NCBI GenBank assembly: GCA_023393115.1 | Contig: JAEWMS010000084.1 | Location: 1 to 64,000 of the forward strand | DNA: 64,000 nt | Source of the DNA: Bacillota bacterium | Lineage (GTDB): Bacteria > Bacillota > Clostridia > Acetivibrionales > DSM-1351 | Direction of reading: 5' to 3' | In this document: positions 36,496 through 45,171 of the stretch, one piece after another | Layout: each line of letters starts with the position of its first letter | Numbering within the stretch: position 1 is the first letter of the stretch | Position numbers and translations under genes: made by a program | Notes under the pieces: model-generated | Told to the model about the DNA's origin: nothing | The model's input: only the letters and a program-made list of their open reading frames with translations | The model's database searches: none

Positions 36496-37329
36496 TTATT
36501 CCAACAGTTCAGTTTCTGTTTCAACATCAGAGTTTGTTTTCTGATCCTTTTCAGGTTCTGACTTTAGCTGATTGTCATTTGTTTTGCTATTATTCGGAGT
36601 GCTGTTATCTTTGTTAATATTGTCTTTGTTTGTTTTATCTTTGTTTATATTGTCTTTGTTTATATTGTCTTTGTCCTGGTTGTTTTTGTTTGTGTTATTC
36701 TTTGAAGCATTTTCATCAAGCTTAATTATATCCTGCTCTTCAGGTTGAGTTGTGTTCAGGTAGGCCGATCTGGGGAAGGCTACATCCAGCTGATAGCTGC
36801 CTTTGAATTCCTTCCTGACCTTACCTTCAATCTTAAACTGTACTGATTTAATATCTTTTATTTCTGTCAAAGTGTTTACAACTGAATACAGTGTTAACTG
36901 TTCGCTCTTCTTTCCTCCCTTGTGCTTTTCAATAAAGTCTTTTGTGAGGTCCACTGTTGCAATACCGTCTTTTATTGTAACAGTGGAATTAACCTTGGTC
37001 CCTTCTGGTATTGTAGACTGAAGCAAGCTTCCTTTAGCAGGTCCGCTTATTAGCTCTTTTACAAGAACTGTAGCAACATTTTCTGTTCCCTTTGTCACTT
37101 CGGTATTATCGATATATCTGGTTTCTGGTGCCAGCTTGCCCTGTTCATTTATAAAATACAATTTGTACGGAGTTTTTTCCTTCAATTCTCCCGCTTGACT
37201 TTCACCAAGAGAAACGCTGCTCGCAGGAGTTAATTCATCAATACCGGAAGTATTGTCCGCTGACCCGCAGCCGGAAGATAAAGTCATTATAATTACACAC
37301 ACCAAGATTAAACTAAATAATTTTCGCAT
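36496..37329 (-). CDS. GerMN-domain lipoprotein
   Basis: A 277-aa secreted lipoprotein. The signal peptide ends in the lipobox LSSGC (Cys21). The GerMN domain (about 50-190) includes YKLYFINEQGKLAPETRYI, ISGPAKGSLLQSTIPEGTKV and DGIATVDLTKDFI. GerMN is known from spore germination protein GerM and other cell-envelope lipoproteins. Residues 200-277 are low complexity, with repeated N(I/T)NKD units from a short DNA repeat at about 36600-36690. The ribosome binding site is GAGGTGTC. Confidence 0.88.
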   Translation of the reverse strand: MRKLFSLILVCVIIMTLSSGCGSADNTSGIDELTPASSVSLGESQAGELKEKTPYKLYFINEQGKLAPETRYIDNTEVTKGTENVATVLVKELISGPAKGSLLQSTIPEGTKVNSTVTIKDGIATVDLTKDFIEKHKGGKKSEQLTLYSVVNTLTEIKDIKSVQFKIEGKVRKEFKGSYQLDVAFPRSAYLNTTQPEEQDIIKLDENASKNNTNKNNQDKDNINKDNINKDKTNKDNINKDNSTPNNSKTNDNQLKSEPEKDQKTNSDVETETELLE

Positions 37330-37492
37330 CTCGTTGACACCTCACATTAAAATGTAATAAGCAAATAATATGAATATTCATCCTTACACAACTATTTCTA
37401 TGCCCAAGCTTTATTAAGTATTCTAACTTGTCAGATTTTTTTATAACTTTTTAATACTTTACTGGCAAGTGTGTTTCAGCTTGACCCGATAC

Positions 37493-37524
37493 AAAAAAAA
37501 GTTACTCCCTAAGGAATAACTTTT
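37493..37524 (-). terminator. terminator after the histidine kinase gene
   Basis: On the minus strand AAAAGTTATTCC-TTA-GGGAGTAACTTTT is a near-perfect stem followed by eight Ts, 5 nt after the kinase stop. Confidence 0.9.
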
Positions 37525-37528
37525 TCTG

Positions 37529-38908
37529 CTAAACACTTACTTTTTCGGTTTTAATCACTCGCTCCAACGGAAAAAACAATGACATTGTGGTTCCTTTATT
37601 TATCTTACTGTCCACTTTCAAATAACCATTATGAGAATTCATCACTTTATAGCAATAACTCAAGCCTAACCCGAAATTATTCTTACCATTTTTGGTGGAA
37701 TAGAAAGGTGTAAGTACCTTTTCCATTGCCTCCCTCGATATACCGATACCATTGTCCACAACCGATATGCAGAATTTTTCATATTTGAAGGCAGAATCCA
37801 CATAAATCAAACCTTCTTTTTCAATGGCTTCTATGGCATTTATCAACAGATTACGAAGCACCTCACATATATGTACAGCATCAATCATTAAAGTGACATC
37901 ATCTTTTATCCTGTTCACGATTTCTATACGCTTTCCGGTTGTCATGGGAAGAACATGATTGATAGCCTTATCAACCAGAATTTTTAGCATATACGGTTCC
38001 ACATCCATTTCCATGGTTCTGAATTTATTGATTCTTTGAGTAAATTCCGTAAGATTCTTGCAGGACTCCTTTATTACGGTAAGTTTTCTGTCGGTCCCCT
38101 GATTGACATTTTCCACCGCCCTTATGGTATCGACGCATAAACTAATAGTCGAAGCCTCGTTTTTTATCGCATGGGAAACCATACTCATACCGTTTATCAT
38201 GGTGTCAATGGTCTCACCGAGGTTGAACCTTTCAACTTTAAGTCTGAAACCAAGGATTCCATGTCTTATTGCTAGATAAATAAATATTATGAATTGAAAC
38301 AGTATAATCCAAATATTCAAATACCATACTTCATGATATCCTACAGCTACCGACAAATAGCTGGTCCACATAATACTCAGAGTAGTGGGTATCGTAAAGA
38401 TGCTGGTTATTATTTTATTGTATCTTTTCTGAGAATCATTTTCTTTGATTATACTAATGATCAATATGACTATGAATGAAAGAGTATAAACAACTACCCA
38501 TGAAGCAAGAACTTTGTAATCTGGGTCGAACCCAGGACTTAAAGGATACAGAACATACATAATTATGCTGGGAAGTGATAATAACAACATTATGTTTCTT
38601 TTGGTGCTTTTTTTAAGGTTAATATCTAAAAAATCAGTAAAATATAAAACAAAACCAATTAAAGCATATGTCGCTAAATAATGCTGTAAAACATTAGCTA
38701 TTCCTTTTCCCAGCTCACAAGCAAAAATAAGTTTGCTATTATTAACACCCCTTACAGCTGGTATTATATTGTCAGTAAATATAACTGCTACTCCACCAAA
38801 CCCGTTTAAAAATAAGCAGGCGCTTCCCCACCAGGCCCAAGACGTTTTCGGGTTGGCATATATTAGTAGTATTGCAATAAGCCATAATAAAATAAAAATT
38901 ACAAACAT
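37529..38908 (-). CDS. orphan sensor histidine kinase, multi-pass
   Basis: At 459 aa, the first 215 residues contain about seven transmembrane helices (e.g. FVIFILLWLIAILLIYA, IMLLLSLPSIIMYVLYPL). The phospho-acceptor His is in MVSHAIKNEAS (about 240-250). The catalytic domain (about 320-455) has N-box EVLRNLLINAIEAI, G1 VDNGIGIS, F-box TPFYSTK and G2 FGLGLSYCYKV. No response regulator gene is adjacent. The plus-strand small-gene cluster begins 180 bp away. Ribosome binding site AGGAGAGCGG. Confidence 0.92.
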   Translation of the reverse strand: MFVIFILLWLIAILLIYANPKTSWAWWGSACLFLNGFGGVAVIFTDNIIPAVRGVNNSKLIFACELGKGIANVLQHYLATYALIGFVLYFTDFLDINLKKSTKRNIMLLLSLPSIIMYVLYPLSPGFDPDYKVLASWVVVYTLSFIVILIISIIKENDSQKRYNKIITSIFTIPTTLSIMWTSYLSVAVGYHEVWYLNIWIILFQFIIFIYLAIRHGILGFRLKVERFNLGETIDTMINGMSMVSHAIKNEASTISLCVDTIRAVENVNQGTDRKLTVIKESCKNLTEFTQRINKFRTMEMDVEPYMLKILVDKAINHVLPMTTGKRIEIVNRIKDDVTLMIDAVHICEVLRNLLINAIEAIEKEGLIYVDSAFKYEKFCISVVDNGIGISREAMEKVLTPFYSTKNGKNNFGLGLSYCYKVMNSHNGYLKVDSKINKGTTMSLFFPLERVIKTEKVSV

Positions 38909-39028
38909 GACCGCTCTCCTGTAAGGATTTTGAATTGCAGTTTAAAGGTGGTCATATTTTAACACAAAAAACGTGTTCCATCAACTTTAGTTGAAATCTA
39001 CATTTTGAAAAATATTTTTAAATAGGTA

Positions 39029-39056
39029 ACAACTTTTATTTCAATATCATAGTATG
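39029..39056 (+). promoter_or_regulatory. possible SigK/SigE-type promoter
   Basis: AC (39029-39030), 17 nt, then CATAGTATG (39048-39056) resembles the SigK pattern AC-N17-CATANNNTA, with the last A missing. It lies 34 nt before the small membrane protein gene. Such short consensus patterns occur by chance, so this is tentative. Confidence 0.3.
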
Positions 39057-39089
39057 CAATATCTTAAATATTTTATTGGAGGTAAAGTT

Positions 39090-39287
39090 ATGGGATGTTT
39101 TGGTGGAAGTAATGGTGGTTTCGGAAGTTCATGGCTAATAATATTAGTCGTAATTTTCTTCTTAATCTTCTGTAACAATGGATCCGACATATCAGACATA
39201 TTCAATGACTGCGGATTAGTCTGGATTGCAATAATTCTATTGTTATTATTCCTCTGCAACAATGACGATTGTAATGAAGATTGCTAA
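39090..39287 (+). CDS. small Gly/Cys-rich membrane protein
   Basis: A 65-aa protein beginning MGCFGGSNGGFGSSW, then a hydrophobic helix (about 16-32, LIILVVIFFLIF), a polar centre (CNNGSDISDIFNDC) and a second helix (about 45-58) ending CNNDDCNEDC. The Gly-rich head and single/double hydrophobic segment recall the short spore-associated YjcZ-type proteins, though it is not clearly one of them. Start chosen after TTGGAGGTAAAGTT; the upstream ATG at 39054 lacks a site. First of a group of small plus-strand genes. Confidence 0.7.
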   Translation: MGCFGGSNGGFGSSWLIILVVIFFLIFCNNGSDISDIFNDCGLVWIAIILLLLFLCNNDDCNEDC

Positions 39288-39319
39288 TCAAATTAACAGT
39301 CGACCATAGGAAAAGTATT

Positions 39320-39358
39320 TGAATAGAAGCTTGGGTTTATATCCAAGCTTCTATTTCA
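39320..39358 (+). terminator. hairpin after the small membrane protein gene
   Basis: AATAGAAGCTTGG...CCAAGCTTCTATT forms a 13-bp perfect stem with a 9-nt loop, followed by TCAAA. The T-run is short, so termination may be weak or it may be a processing stem. Confidence 0.55.
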
Positions 39359-39442
39359 AATTAAGAAAATTAGTTTTTACATAAAAAGCTTGTCAGCAAG
39401 CATACACTGTAATAGCGACTATAATCTATCGGGGAGGTCAAT

Positions 39443-39760
39443 ATGGGGGAAAATTCACTTAGTAAAAAACTGCAGGAACTATTAGCAGATAAAATGGTTC
39501 AGAAAAAAGTTAATCAAGCCATAGACATGCTGAAAAAAGATAACAACGACGAATTGGCAAAGAAATTTGAAAAACTTGATAAAAATGAATTGATGGAAAA
39601 AATAAACGAGTTTGATGAGGAAAAGATAAATAATCTAAAGATAGATAAGGAAGAAATAAAGAAAAAAATCACAAAAAATGACCTGGAAAAATTAGAGAAA
39701 ATCCTTGGAAAAGACAGCAAGGATATAATGAAAAAAGTAAATGATTATTTAAATTCATAA
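39443..39760 (+). CDS. small Lys/Glu-rich helical protein
   Basis: A 105-aa protein I do not recognise. It is almost wholly charged and helical (about one third Lys, with Glu, Asp and Asn), with heptad-like repeats: KKVNQAIDMLKKDNNDELAKK, of which the first 20 residues lie at about 19-38, and ITKNDLEKLEKILGKDSKD. No hydrophobic segment or Cys. Ribosome binding site GGGGAGGTCAAT. It is 58 nt upstream of the next gene, probably co-transcribed. Confidence 0.7.
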   Translation: MGENSLSKKLQELLADKMVQKKVNQAIDMLKKDNNDELAKKFEKLDKNELMEKINEFDEEKINNLKIDKEEIKKKITKNDLEKLEKILGKDSKDIMKKVNDYLNS

Positions 39761-39818
39761 GGTGCATCATGGCAGATCAATTTACATCCCCTGCCAATAA
39801 AGGACTTGGAGGCAAAAA

Positions 39819-40214
39819 ATGAGCGACGACATGGGTGATAAGATCAAACAGATAGCAGATATGCTGGGGCAGAACTCAAATCCTAATATCCCTGACAATG
39901 TCAAGGGTTTGCTAAGCATGCTCATGTCCAACAATAATTCCAAAGATGAAGACTCAGCAGAGGATTCTCCCAAAACCAGGGGTAGTGATAATTCTAGCAA
40001 CAGTGAAACAGATGAATTTGCAGATATGGCCAGAAAGATGAAGAAAGCCATGGGAAAGATTAATACCGGAAACGATCCCAGAGTAACTCTTTTAAATGCA
40101 ATACGGCCCTATCTAAACAAAAACAGGCAGAGAAAACTTCAAACCTGTATAAAGCTTATGAGAATCGGCAGCCTTACTCAATTGCTGGACGATTCAGAAG
40201 AGCGGCCTGTATAA
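39819..40214 (+). CDS. small acidic protein with conserved C-terminal basic helix
   Basis: A 131-aa protein of unknown function. N-terminus MSDDMGDKIKQIADMLGQN, a low-complexity acidic middle (about 38-68, Ser/Asp/Glu/Asn), then a folded-looking end: TGNDPRVTLLNAIRPYLNKN (about 87-106), RQRKLQTCIKLMRIGSLTQL (about 107-126). The end resembles an uncharacterised clostridial pattern I have seen but cannot name. Ribosome binding site GGAGGCAAAAA. Same cluster as 39443-39760 and 40253-40618. Confidence 0.7.
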   Translation: MSDDMGDKIKQIADMLGQNSNPNIPDNVKGLLSMLMSNNNSKDEDSAEDSPKTRGSDNSSNSETDEFADMARKMKKAMGKINTGNDPRVTLLNAIRPYLNKNRQRKLQTCIKLMRIGSLTQLLDDSEERPV

Positions 40215-40224
40215 GGAGCATCCT

Positions 40225-40293
40225 ATGATTAATTGGAATTGGAGTGAATGGAATGGTTTACAGGAAGCGTCCTTCAAAATCGCGAAAATATAA
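40225..40293 (+). CDS. possible 22-aa Trp-rich peptide
   Basis: ATG at 40225 follows a strong AAGGAGCATCCT site and opens a 22-codon frame (MINWNWSEWNGLQEASFKI then AKI) ending TAA at 40293. It overlaps the start of the next gene (40253) in another frame. It could be a leader peptide that couples translation of 40253-40618, or the strong site may be fortuitous. Confidence 0.3.
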   Translation: MINWNWSEWNGLQEASFKIAKI

Positions 40294-40618
40294 AAAAGTA
40301 CATTCCCAGGAAAATCCGCATACAGAGCAGAAGCTTCTTCCACCACAACCTGCTCTTGTTGAAGAAACCTCACTAACGCAGGCTGCCGAGTCAGCAACCC
40401 AAGATAGAAAAAAAAACCAACCTTTTGGTTTTCTTTCCTCACTATTAGGCGGAGACAAGATCGAAAGAACAGGAGATCCTCTCTTTAGAGTATTTGATTT
40501 CGATATTTACCTGGATGATTTGCTTTTAGTTGGACTAATAATCCTTCTTCTTTCAGATAAGGTTCAGGATGAGATACTTTTAATTGTCCTAGTCTATTTA
40601 CTGTTAGATATTTTTTAG
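40253..40618 (+). CDS. small protein with C-terminal hydrophobic hairpin
   Basis: A 121-aa protein I do not recognise. The N-terminus is basic (VYRKRPSKSRKYKKVH), the middle is Pro/Gln/Ala-rich, followed by FGFLSSLLGGDKIERTGDPL (about 70-89). The C-terminal 35 residues hold two hydrophobic stretches (LDDLLLVGLIILLLSD; EILLIVLVYLLLDIF), probably a membrane hairpin. The ATG at 40253 follows GGAG by 8 nt; the GTG at 40244 overlaps that site. The stop overlaps the convergent gene 40615-41502 by 4 nt. Confidence 0.68.
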   Translation: MVYRKRPSKSRKYKKVHSQENPHTEQKLLPPQPALVEETSLTQAAESATQDRKKNQPFGFLSSLLGGDKIERTGDPLFRVFDFDIYLDDLLLVGLIILLLSDKVQDEILLIVLVYLLLDIF

Positions 40619-41502
40619 TATTGAATCTTTTTCAGTTTACTACTTTCACTTAGCTTATGAAAAGAAGTAAAAACAAAACAGACTGTTACAGCAATAAAGA
40701 TTGTTTTGAAAACTATATTTACAATAAGCAAAACATTGCTGGTAAGTCCTGAAACCACCTGCGCATTTGCCATTGAAAAATTGGCTATAACATATATTGT
40801 ATCAAACAATACCAGAATAATATCGAAAATTATATACTTGGACAACAATGACCAAAAGTGCTTGTCAGATACTTTTTTAGCAACCTTAAAATGATTTTTG
40901 TTAAAAACAAGGGCAGATGGATACCAGAAAGTGATGTACTGTCTGAAAAATGCAAAGCTAAAAAATAAAACAATAATTGTTATAACAAATAATAGTACAC
41001 CTGCTACAACATTCACATCATCATTAAGGGCATTATCGATAAAAATCGCTGCCGGAACTGATGCTATTACTACATATATTACAAACAGTATCAACAGGCT
41101 TAAAACCCACAAATTCACTGAAACCATTCTAAAAAAATATTTCCTAACGCCGGCCAGGAATTCACTTCCGGGCTTTTTGGGTTTTCCCTGAACTGCGTTG
41201 GTAAGTATATTAAAATAACCTGAAAGTAAAAGGCCGAAAACCAATGCCGCAACAGCCACCAGAACAACAAGGGCTATTATTATTTTCACAGCAGTTTGTG
41301 GTACAATGGCTGTATCTATTACAAATTGAACAAGATTAACATAATCGTCAAAGGGGCTTCCCGTTTTAAACATTGTTATACCATAGAAAAGAGTCATCAG
41401 TAAATTTTCAATAACACACAGAACTATGCTTGTTATTATTGTCAGAATCAATATTGACGGCCTTTTGGCCAGTAAACGGACAGCGTTGTTTATTGTCTCC
41501 AT
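40615..41502 (-). CDS. multi-pass membrane protein
   Basis: A 295-aa integral membrane protein with about six helices (about 15-40, 71-97, 124-150, 163-185, 222-240, 258-280). It resembles the broad family of clostridial six-helix membrane proteins related to glycerophosphodiester-phosphodiesterase membrane domains, but no specific motif fixes this. FFRQYITFWYPSALVFNKN (about 190-208) is the most distinctive segment. It is convergent with the small-gene cluster. Confidence 0.65.
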   Translation of the reverse strand: METINNAVRLLAKRPSILILTIITSIVLCVIENLLMTLFYGITMFKTGSPFDDYVNLVQFVIDTAIVPQTAVKIIIALVVLVAVAALVFGLLLSGYFNILTNAVQGKPKKPGSEFLAGVRKYFFRMVSVNLWVLSLLILFVIYVVIASVPAAIFIDNALNDDVNVVAGVLLFVITIIVLFFSFAFFRQYITFWYPSALVFNKNHFKVAKKVSDKHFWSLLSKYIIFDIILVLFDTIYVIANFSMANAQVVSGLTSNVLLIVNIVFKTIFIAVTVCFVFTSFHKLSESSKLKKIQY

Positions 41503-41587
41503 TTATCGGTACCTTCTTTATTTTTTATGTGAATAAATCATATCATAATTAATAACCCAAATAAAGTCCGGGTATAATAATTAGTTA

Positions 41588-43741
41588 TTAATTTACTTCC
41601 CGCATACTCAGGGATATTCTCTTTCTTTCTGCATCTACCTCTATTACCCGTACTTTTACAATATCACCCACAGCCACAATGTCCATCGGATTTTTAACAA
41701 ATCTGTCGGCCAATTGCGAGATATGCACCAAACCATCCTGATGTACCCCGATATCCACAAAAGCACCAAAATCGGCAACATTTCGTATTGTTCCTGTAAG
41801 TCTCATGCCGGGCTTGAGATCCTCCAGATGAAGGACATCGGTATGAAGAACCGGCTTTGGCAATTCATCTCTAGGATCCCTGCCGGGCTTAAGAAGTTCG
41901 TTAATGATGTCTCTGAGTGTGGGCAATCCTATTCCCAGCTCTTCTGCAATATTTGCTGCGCTGTTTTGTTCAACTTTTTTATCCAAATCCTTTAAATTTT
42001 TGCTGCTAACATCTGAAAGGGCATAACCCATTTTCTTCAGGAGCTTTTCAGCAGCTGAATAAGACTCAGGATGCACCGAAGTATTATCAAGAATATTATT
42101 TCCATCGGTTATCCTTAGAAAGCCAGCACATTGTTCAAAGGTCTTGCTTCCAAGCTTTTTAACTTTTTTAATCTCATTTCTGTTTTTGAACTTACCGTTT
42201 TCCTCTCTATATTCAACCAGATTTTTCGCTATGGCTGAGGAAATACCTGAAATATAAGATAATAACGGAGCAGAAGCAGTGTTAAGATCAACTCCTACAT
42301 TGTTAACGCAGTATTCAACCACTCCTCCCAGAGATTCATCCAGCCTTTTCTGATTCATGTCATGCTGGTACTGCCCAACTCCAATAGCCTTCGGATCAAT
42401 CTTAACTAATTCAGCCAGTGGATCCTGGAGCCTTCTTGCAATAGATACAGCACTTCTGAGTGCAACGTCAAATTCGGGAAACTCTTCTGCTCCCAGCTTT
42501 GAGGCAGAGTATACCGAAGCTCCTGCCTCACTGACCACCATATAATATACCTTTCGTTCAATTTCCTTTAACAATTCGACTACAAAAAGCTCCGATTCTT
42601 TTGAAGCAGTCCCGTTTCCAATTGAAATGATATCAACCTTGTACTTTTCTATCAACTGTTTGAGCTTTACCTTTGCTTCCTCTGTTTTGTACTGAGGAGG
42701 GGTAGGATAAATTACTGTTGTATCAAGTACTTTCCCCGTTTCATCAACTACGGCTATTTTACAGCCTGTTCTGTAAGCAGGATCAAGACCAAGTACAACT
42801 CTGCCCTTTACCGGCGGCTGCAGTAAAAGGTTTCTCAGATTCTCTGCAAAGACTTTCATAGCCTGCTCCTGAGCTGATTCAGTCAGTTGATTTCTGATGT
42901 CCCGTTCAAGGGACGGGAAAATAAGTCTGCTGTAAGAATCCTCAACTGCAGTTTCAACGTATCCGGCCATTTCAGAGTTGGTATTCTTAACAGTCCTGCC
43001 TTTTAAATATGCCAGGCACAGGGCACTATCAACCTCCACTTTTACCTGAAGGAATTCTTCCTTTTCTCCCCTGTTTATGGCCAGTATTCTGTGGTTTGCT
43101 ATTTTAGATACAGGTTCCTTGAAGTCATAATACATTCTGTAAACAGAGTCCTCTTCCTTTTTTGCAGCAGAAACAATCATCGCGTTTCTGTAGATAGTCT
43201 CTCTGAGTGCCTTTCTGTATTCTGCATTATCCGAAACCTCTTCAGCTATGATATCCATTGCACCCGCCAGGGCTTCCTCCACAGAATTGACTCCCTTTTT
43301 ACTGTCTATATAGCCAGCCGCAATATCTATTACGGGAGTCCTTGAAGGCATTTGGGCAAATATAATGGCCGCCAGAGGTTCAAGGCCTTTCTCCTTAGCC
43401 ACAGAAGCTCTGGTCTTTCTTTTAACCTTGTAAGGCCTGTATATATCCTCTATTTCCTGAAGGGTAACAGTCTTGTCAAGGGAATTGGAAAGCTCTTCTG
43501 TAAGCTTGCCCTGCTCATTGATGAGCCTTCTTACATCCTCTCTTCTTTCATCCAGGTTTCTGAGATAAACCAGACGTTCATGAAGTTCTCGTAATACCTG
43601 GTCATTCAGTTCCCCTGTTACTTCTTTTCTGTATCGTGCAATGAAAGGTATGGTATTTCCCTCATCTATAAGCTTTACTGTATTTTGTACCTGAAAAGGT
43701 TTCAAGTTGAATTCCTTTATCAGCTGTGTAATTATATCCAT
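41588..43741 (-). CDS. tex: Tex-type RNA-binding transcription accessory protein
   Basis: At 717 aa it is full-length Tex. N-terminal helical region (ERREDVRRLINEQGKL), the YqgF/RuvX-like domain GLDPAYRTGCKIAVVD (about 325-340), the helix-hairpin-helix DLNTASAPLLSYISGI (about 487-502), and a C-terminal S1 domain with GMRLTGTIRNVADFGAFVDI (about 641-660) and DGLVHISQLADRF. Tex proteins bind nucleic acid and affect transcription and rRNA processing in several bacteria. It follows the PfkB gene after 25 nt, ribosome binding site AAGGAGG. Confidence 0.95.
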   Translation of the reverse strand: MDIITQLIKEFNLKPFQVQNTVKLIDEGNTIPFIARYRKEVTGELNDQVLRELHERLVYLRNLDERREDVRRLINEQGKLTEELSNSLDKTVTLQEIEDIYRPYKVKRKTRASVAKEKGLEPLAAIIFAQMPSRTPVIDIAAGYIDSKKGVNSVEEALAGAMDIIAEEVSDNAEYRKALRETIYRNAMIVSAAKKEEDSVYRMYYDFKEPVSKIANHRILAINRGEKEEFLQVKVEVDSALCLAYLKGRTVKNTNSEMAGYVETAVEDSYSRLIFPSLERDIRNQLTESAQEQAMKVFAENLRNLLLQPPVKGRVVLGLDPAYRTGCKIAVVDETGKVLDTTVIYPTPPQYKTEEAKVKLKQLIEKYKVDIISIGNGTASKESELFVVELLKEIERKVYYMVVSEAGASVYSASKLGAEEFPEFDVALRSAVSIARRLQDPLAELVKIDPKAIGVGQYQHDMNQKRLDESLGGVVEYCVNNVGVDLNTASAPLLSYISGISSAIAKNLVEYREENGKFKNRNEIKKVKKLGSKTFEQCAGFLRITDGNNILDNTSVHPESYSAAEKLLKKMGYALSDVSSKNLKDLDKKVEQNSAANIAEELGIGLPTLRDIINELLKPGRDPRDELPKPVLHTDVLHLEDLKPGMRLTGTIRNVADFGAFVDIGVHQDGLVHISQLADRFVKNPMDIVAVGDIVKVRVIEVDAERKRISLSMREVN

Positions 43742-43766
43742 AATTTCCTCCTTGTGAAACTCTATA

Positions 43767-44699
43767 TTAAAGAATTTCTTCCATACTCATATTTCTTTTA
43801 AAATAATTGACCCGGTCTGAGTCTATTACACCTATTCCAATATGTTCGGTATTTGAAGCGGCACAAGCACAGCCAAGCTCAAAGGACTCTTTTATGGAGA
43901 GTCCCCCTGCTACTCCATTGCATATGCCAGCCACCATGGAATCACCCGAGCCAATTGTATTTGCCACCTCCAACGAAAGCGGATGGGCTTTATAAACCTT
44001 TTTCTCTGATACAAGAAGTGCACCTTTGGCTCCCATTGAGATTACAATATACTTAACTCCCTTATTTATAATTGCTTTGCAGGCCTCAACTATCTGCTTA
44101 TCAGTTTCAAAATCCTTGTTAAAATAGGTATTAAGTTCCCGCAAATTTGGCTTTATCAGGAATGGTCCTGCTTCAATACCCAGCCTTAACACTTCTCCGC
44201 TGGAATCAAGTATGGTTTTAACGCCAAATTTGTCTGCTTCAGCAATAAGCCTGGCATAAGTATCTGTTCCCAAGCCTTTTGGCAGCCCTCCAGAGCATAC
44301 TAATAAACGGGTTTGCCCCATAGCTGCTTTGAAGTTTTCCATAAACATTTCCCAGGCATTACAGTCAATTGTCGGCCCTTCTTCCAGGATTTCTGTCTCC
44401 AGGCTATTTACTCTATCAATTATGTTATTGTTTGTTCTGGACTGGCCCTCCACAGAAATAAACCGTGTTTCGGCTCCCAGATCTGCCAGGCTTTTCTCAA
44501 GCCACTGTCCGGTACTTCCTGCTTTAAAGCCCAGAACCTCCACGTCTGCTCCAAGTATTTTTAATACCCTGGAAACATTTATACCTTTGCCTCCTGCCGA
44601 TTGAAGGCAATCTCCCACTCTATATAATCCGCCTGCAGAAAAGTTATCAATAATGTATATCTTATCAACGGCAGGGCTTAATGACAAAACTGTTATCAT
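43767..44699 (-). CDS. PfkB-family hexose kinase (1-phosphofructokinase type)
   Basis: A 310-aa ribokinase-superfamily sugar kinase. N-terminal signature SAGGKGINVSRVLKILGADV (about 33-52), the central SGGLPKGLG (about 138-146), and the C-terminal NTIGSGDSMVAGICNGVA (about 250-267) with the catalytic Asp in GSGD. The LacC/FruK subfamily phosphorylates fructose-1-phosphate or tagatose-6-phosphate. No PTS gene is adjacent, so the substrate is open. Confidence 0.88.
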   Translation of the reverse strand: MITVLSLSPAVDKIYIIDNFSAGGLYRVGDCLQSAGGKGINVSRVLKILGADVEVLGFKAGSTGQWLEKSLADLGAETRFISVEGQSRTNNNIIDRVNSLETEILEEGPTIDCNAWEMFMENFKAAMGQTRLLVCSGGLPKGLGTDTYARLIAEADKFGVKTILDSSGEVLRLGIEAGPFLIKPNLRELNTYFNKDFETDKQIVEACKAIINKGVKYIVISMGAKGALLVSEKKVYKAHPLSLEVANTIGSGDSMVAGICNGVAGGLSIKESFELGCACAASNTEHIGIGVIDSDRVNYFKRNMSMEEIL

Positions 44700-44795
44700 A
44701 CAGCCTCCATCAGTAATATTGTAAATCGTAATTATTATATATTAAATTTTAAGCCAGCGAAACCCACCGGACAAGAAATTTGCTCCCCAGACAAC

Positions 44796-44834
44796 AAAAA
44801 TGAGAATTGGGGTATCCCCAATTCTCATTTTTTA
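44796..44834 (-). terminator. strong bidirectional terminator
   Basis: AAAATGAGAATTGGGG-TAT-CCCCAATTCTCATTTT is a perfect 16-bp stem with A and T tracts on either side. On the minus strand it ends the small gene at 44907-45035. Confidence 0.9.
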
Positions 44835-44906
44835 AAGCTATCCGTTTGTAGCATATTAGTACAAAAAAATTCACAGCAGCAGAGAAATATTATTTCCTGG
44901 TTATGA

Positions 44907-45035
44907 CTACTTTTTGGGCTTAATATTGCCCTGTCCACCTCTAATCCCGCCACCGTTGTTGGTTTTATTCTCTCCCAGCTGATCATTATCAAAAGAAACG
45001 TCGTTATTCCGATCCTTGCTTTTATCTTTTGCCAT
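44907..45035 (-). CDS. 42-aa charged Gly/Asn-rich small protein
   Basis: The ATG at 45035 follows AAAGGA by 8 nt and opens 42 codons: MAKDKSKDRNNDVSFDNDQL, then GENKTNNGGGIRGGQGNIKP, then KK. It is highly charged and probably disordered; no family is recognised. It is followed 73 nt later by a strong terminator, which together with the ribosome binding site supports it as a real gene. Its composition recalls small acid-soluble or stress-type clostridial peptides, without clear homology. Confidence 0.55.
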   Translation of the reverse strand: MAKDKSKDRNNDVSFDNDQLGENKTNNGGGIRGGQGNIKPKK

Positions 45036-45171
45036 TGAAAACATCCTTTCTACAATATGAATTTCTACCTTTGTAAGGTATTCTTATATATTCTTTACTT
45101 ATATTCAAAAAAATATTACGAGGTATTAATGCATATTCAGTGTTTCCATAGTATTACTTCATCACAGGTTT

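Noticed and set aside
36600..36690. Short repeated TTTGT/ATATTG units, briefly considered as a CRISPR or satellite
   Set aside because: They lie in frame within the GerMN lipoprotein gene and encode NKD-type low-complexity repeats.
40258..40458. 66-codon minus-strand frame opposite the small-gene cluster
   Set aside because: It has no ribosome binding site and mirrors the plus-strand gene at 40253-40618, whose membrane-hairpin end is more protein-like.
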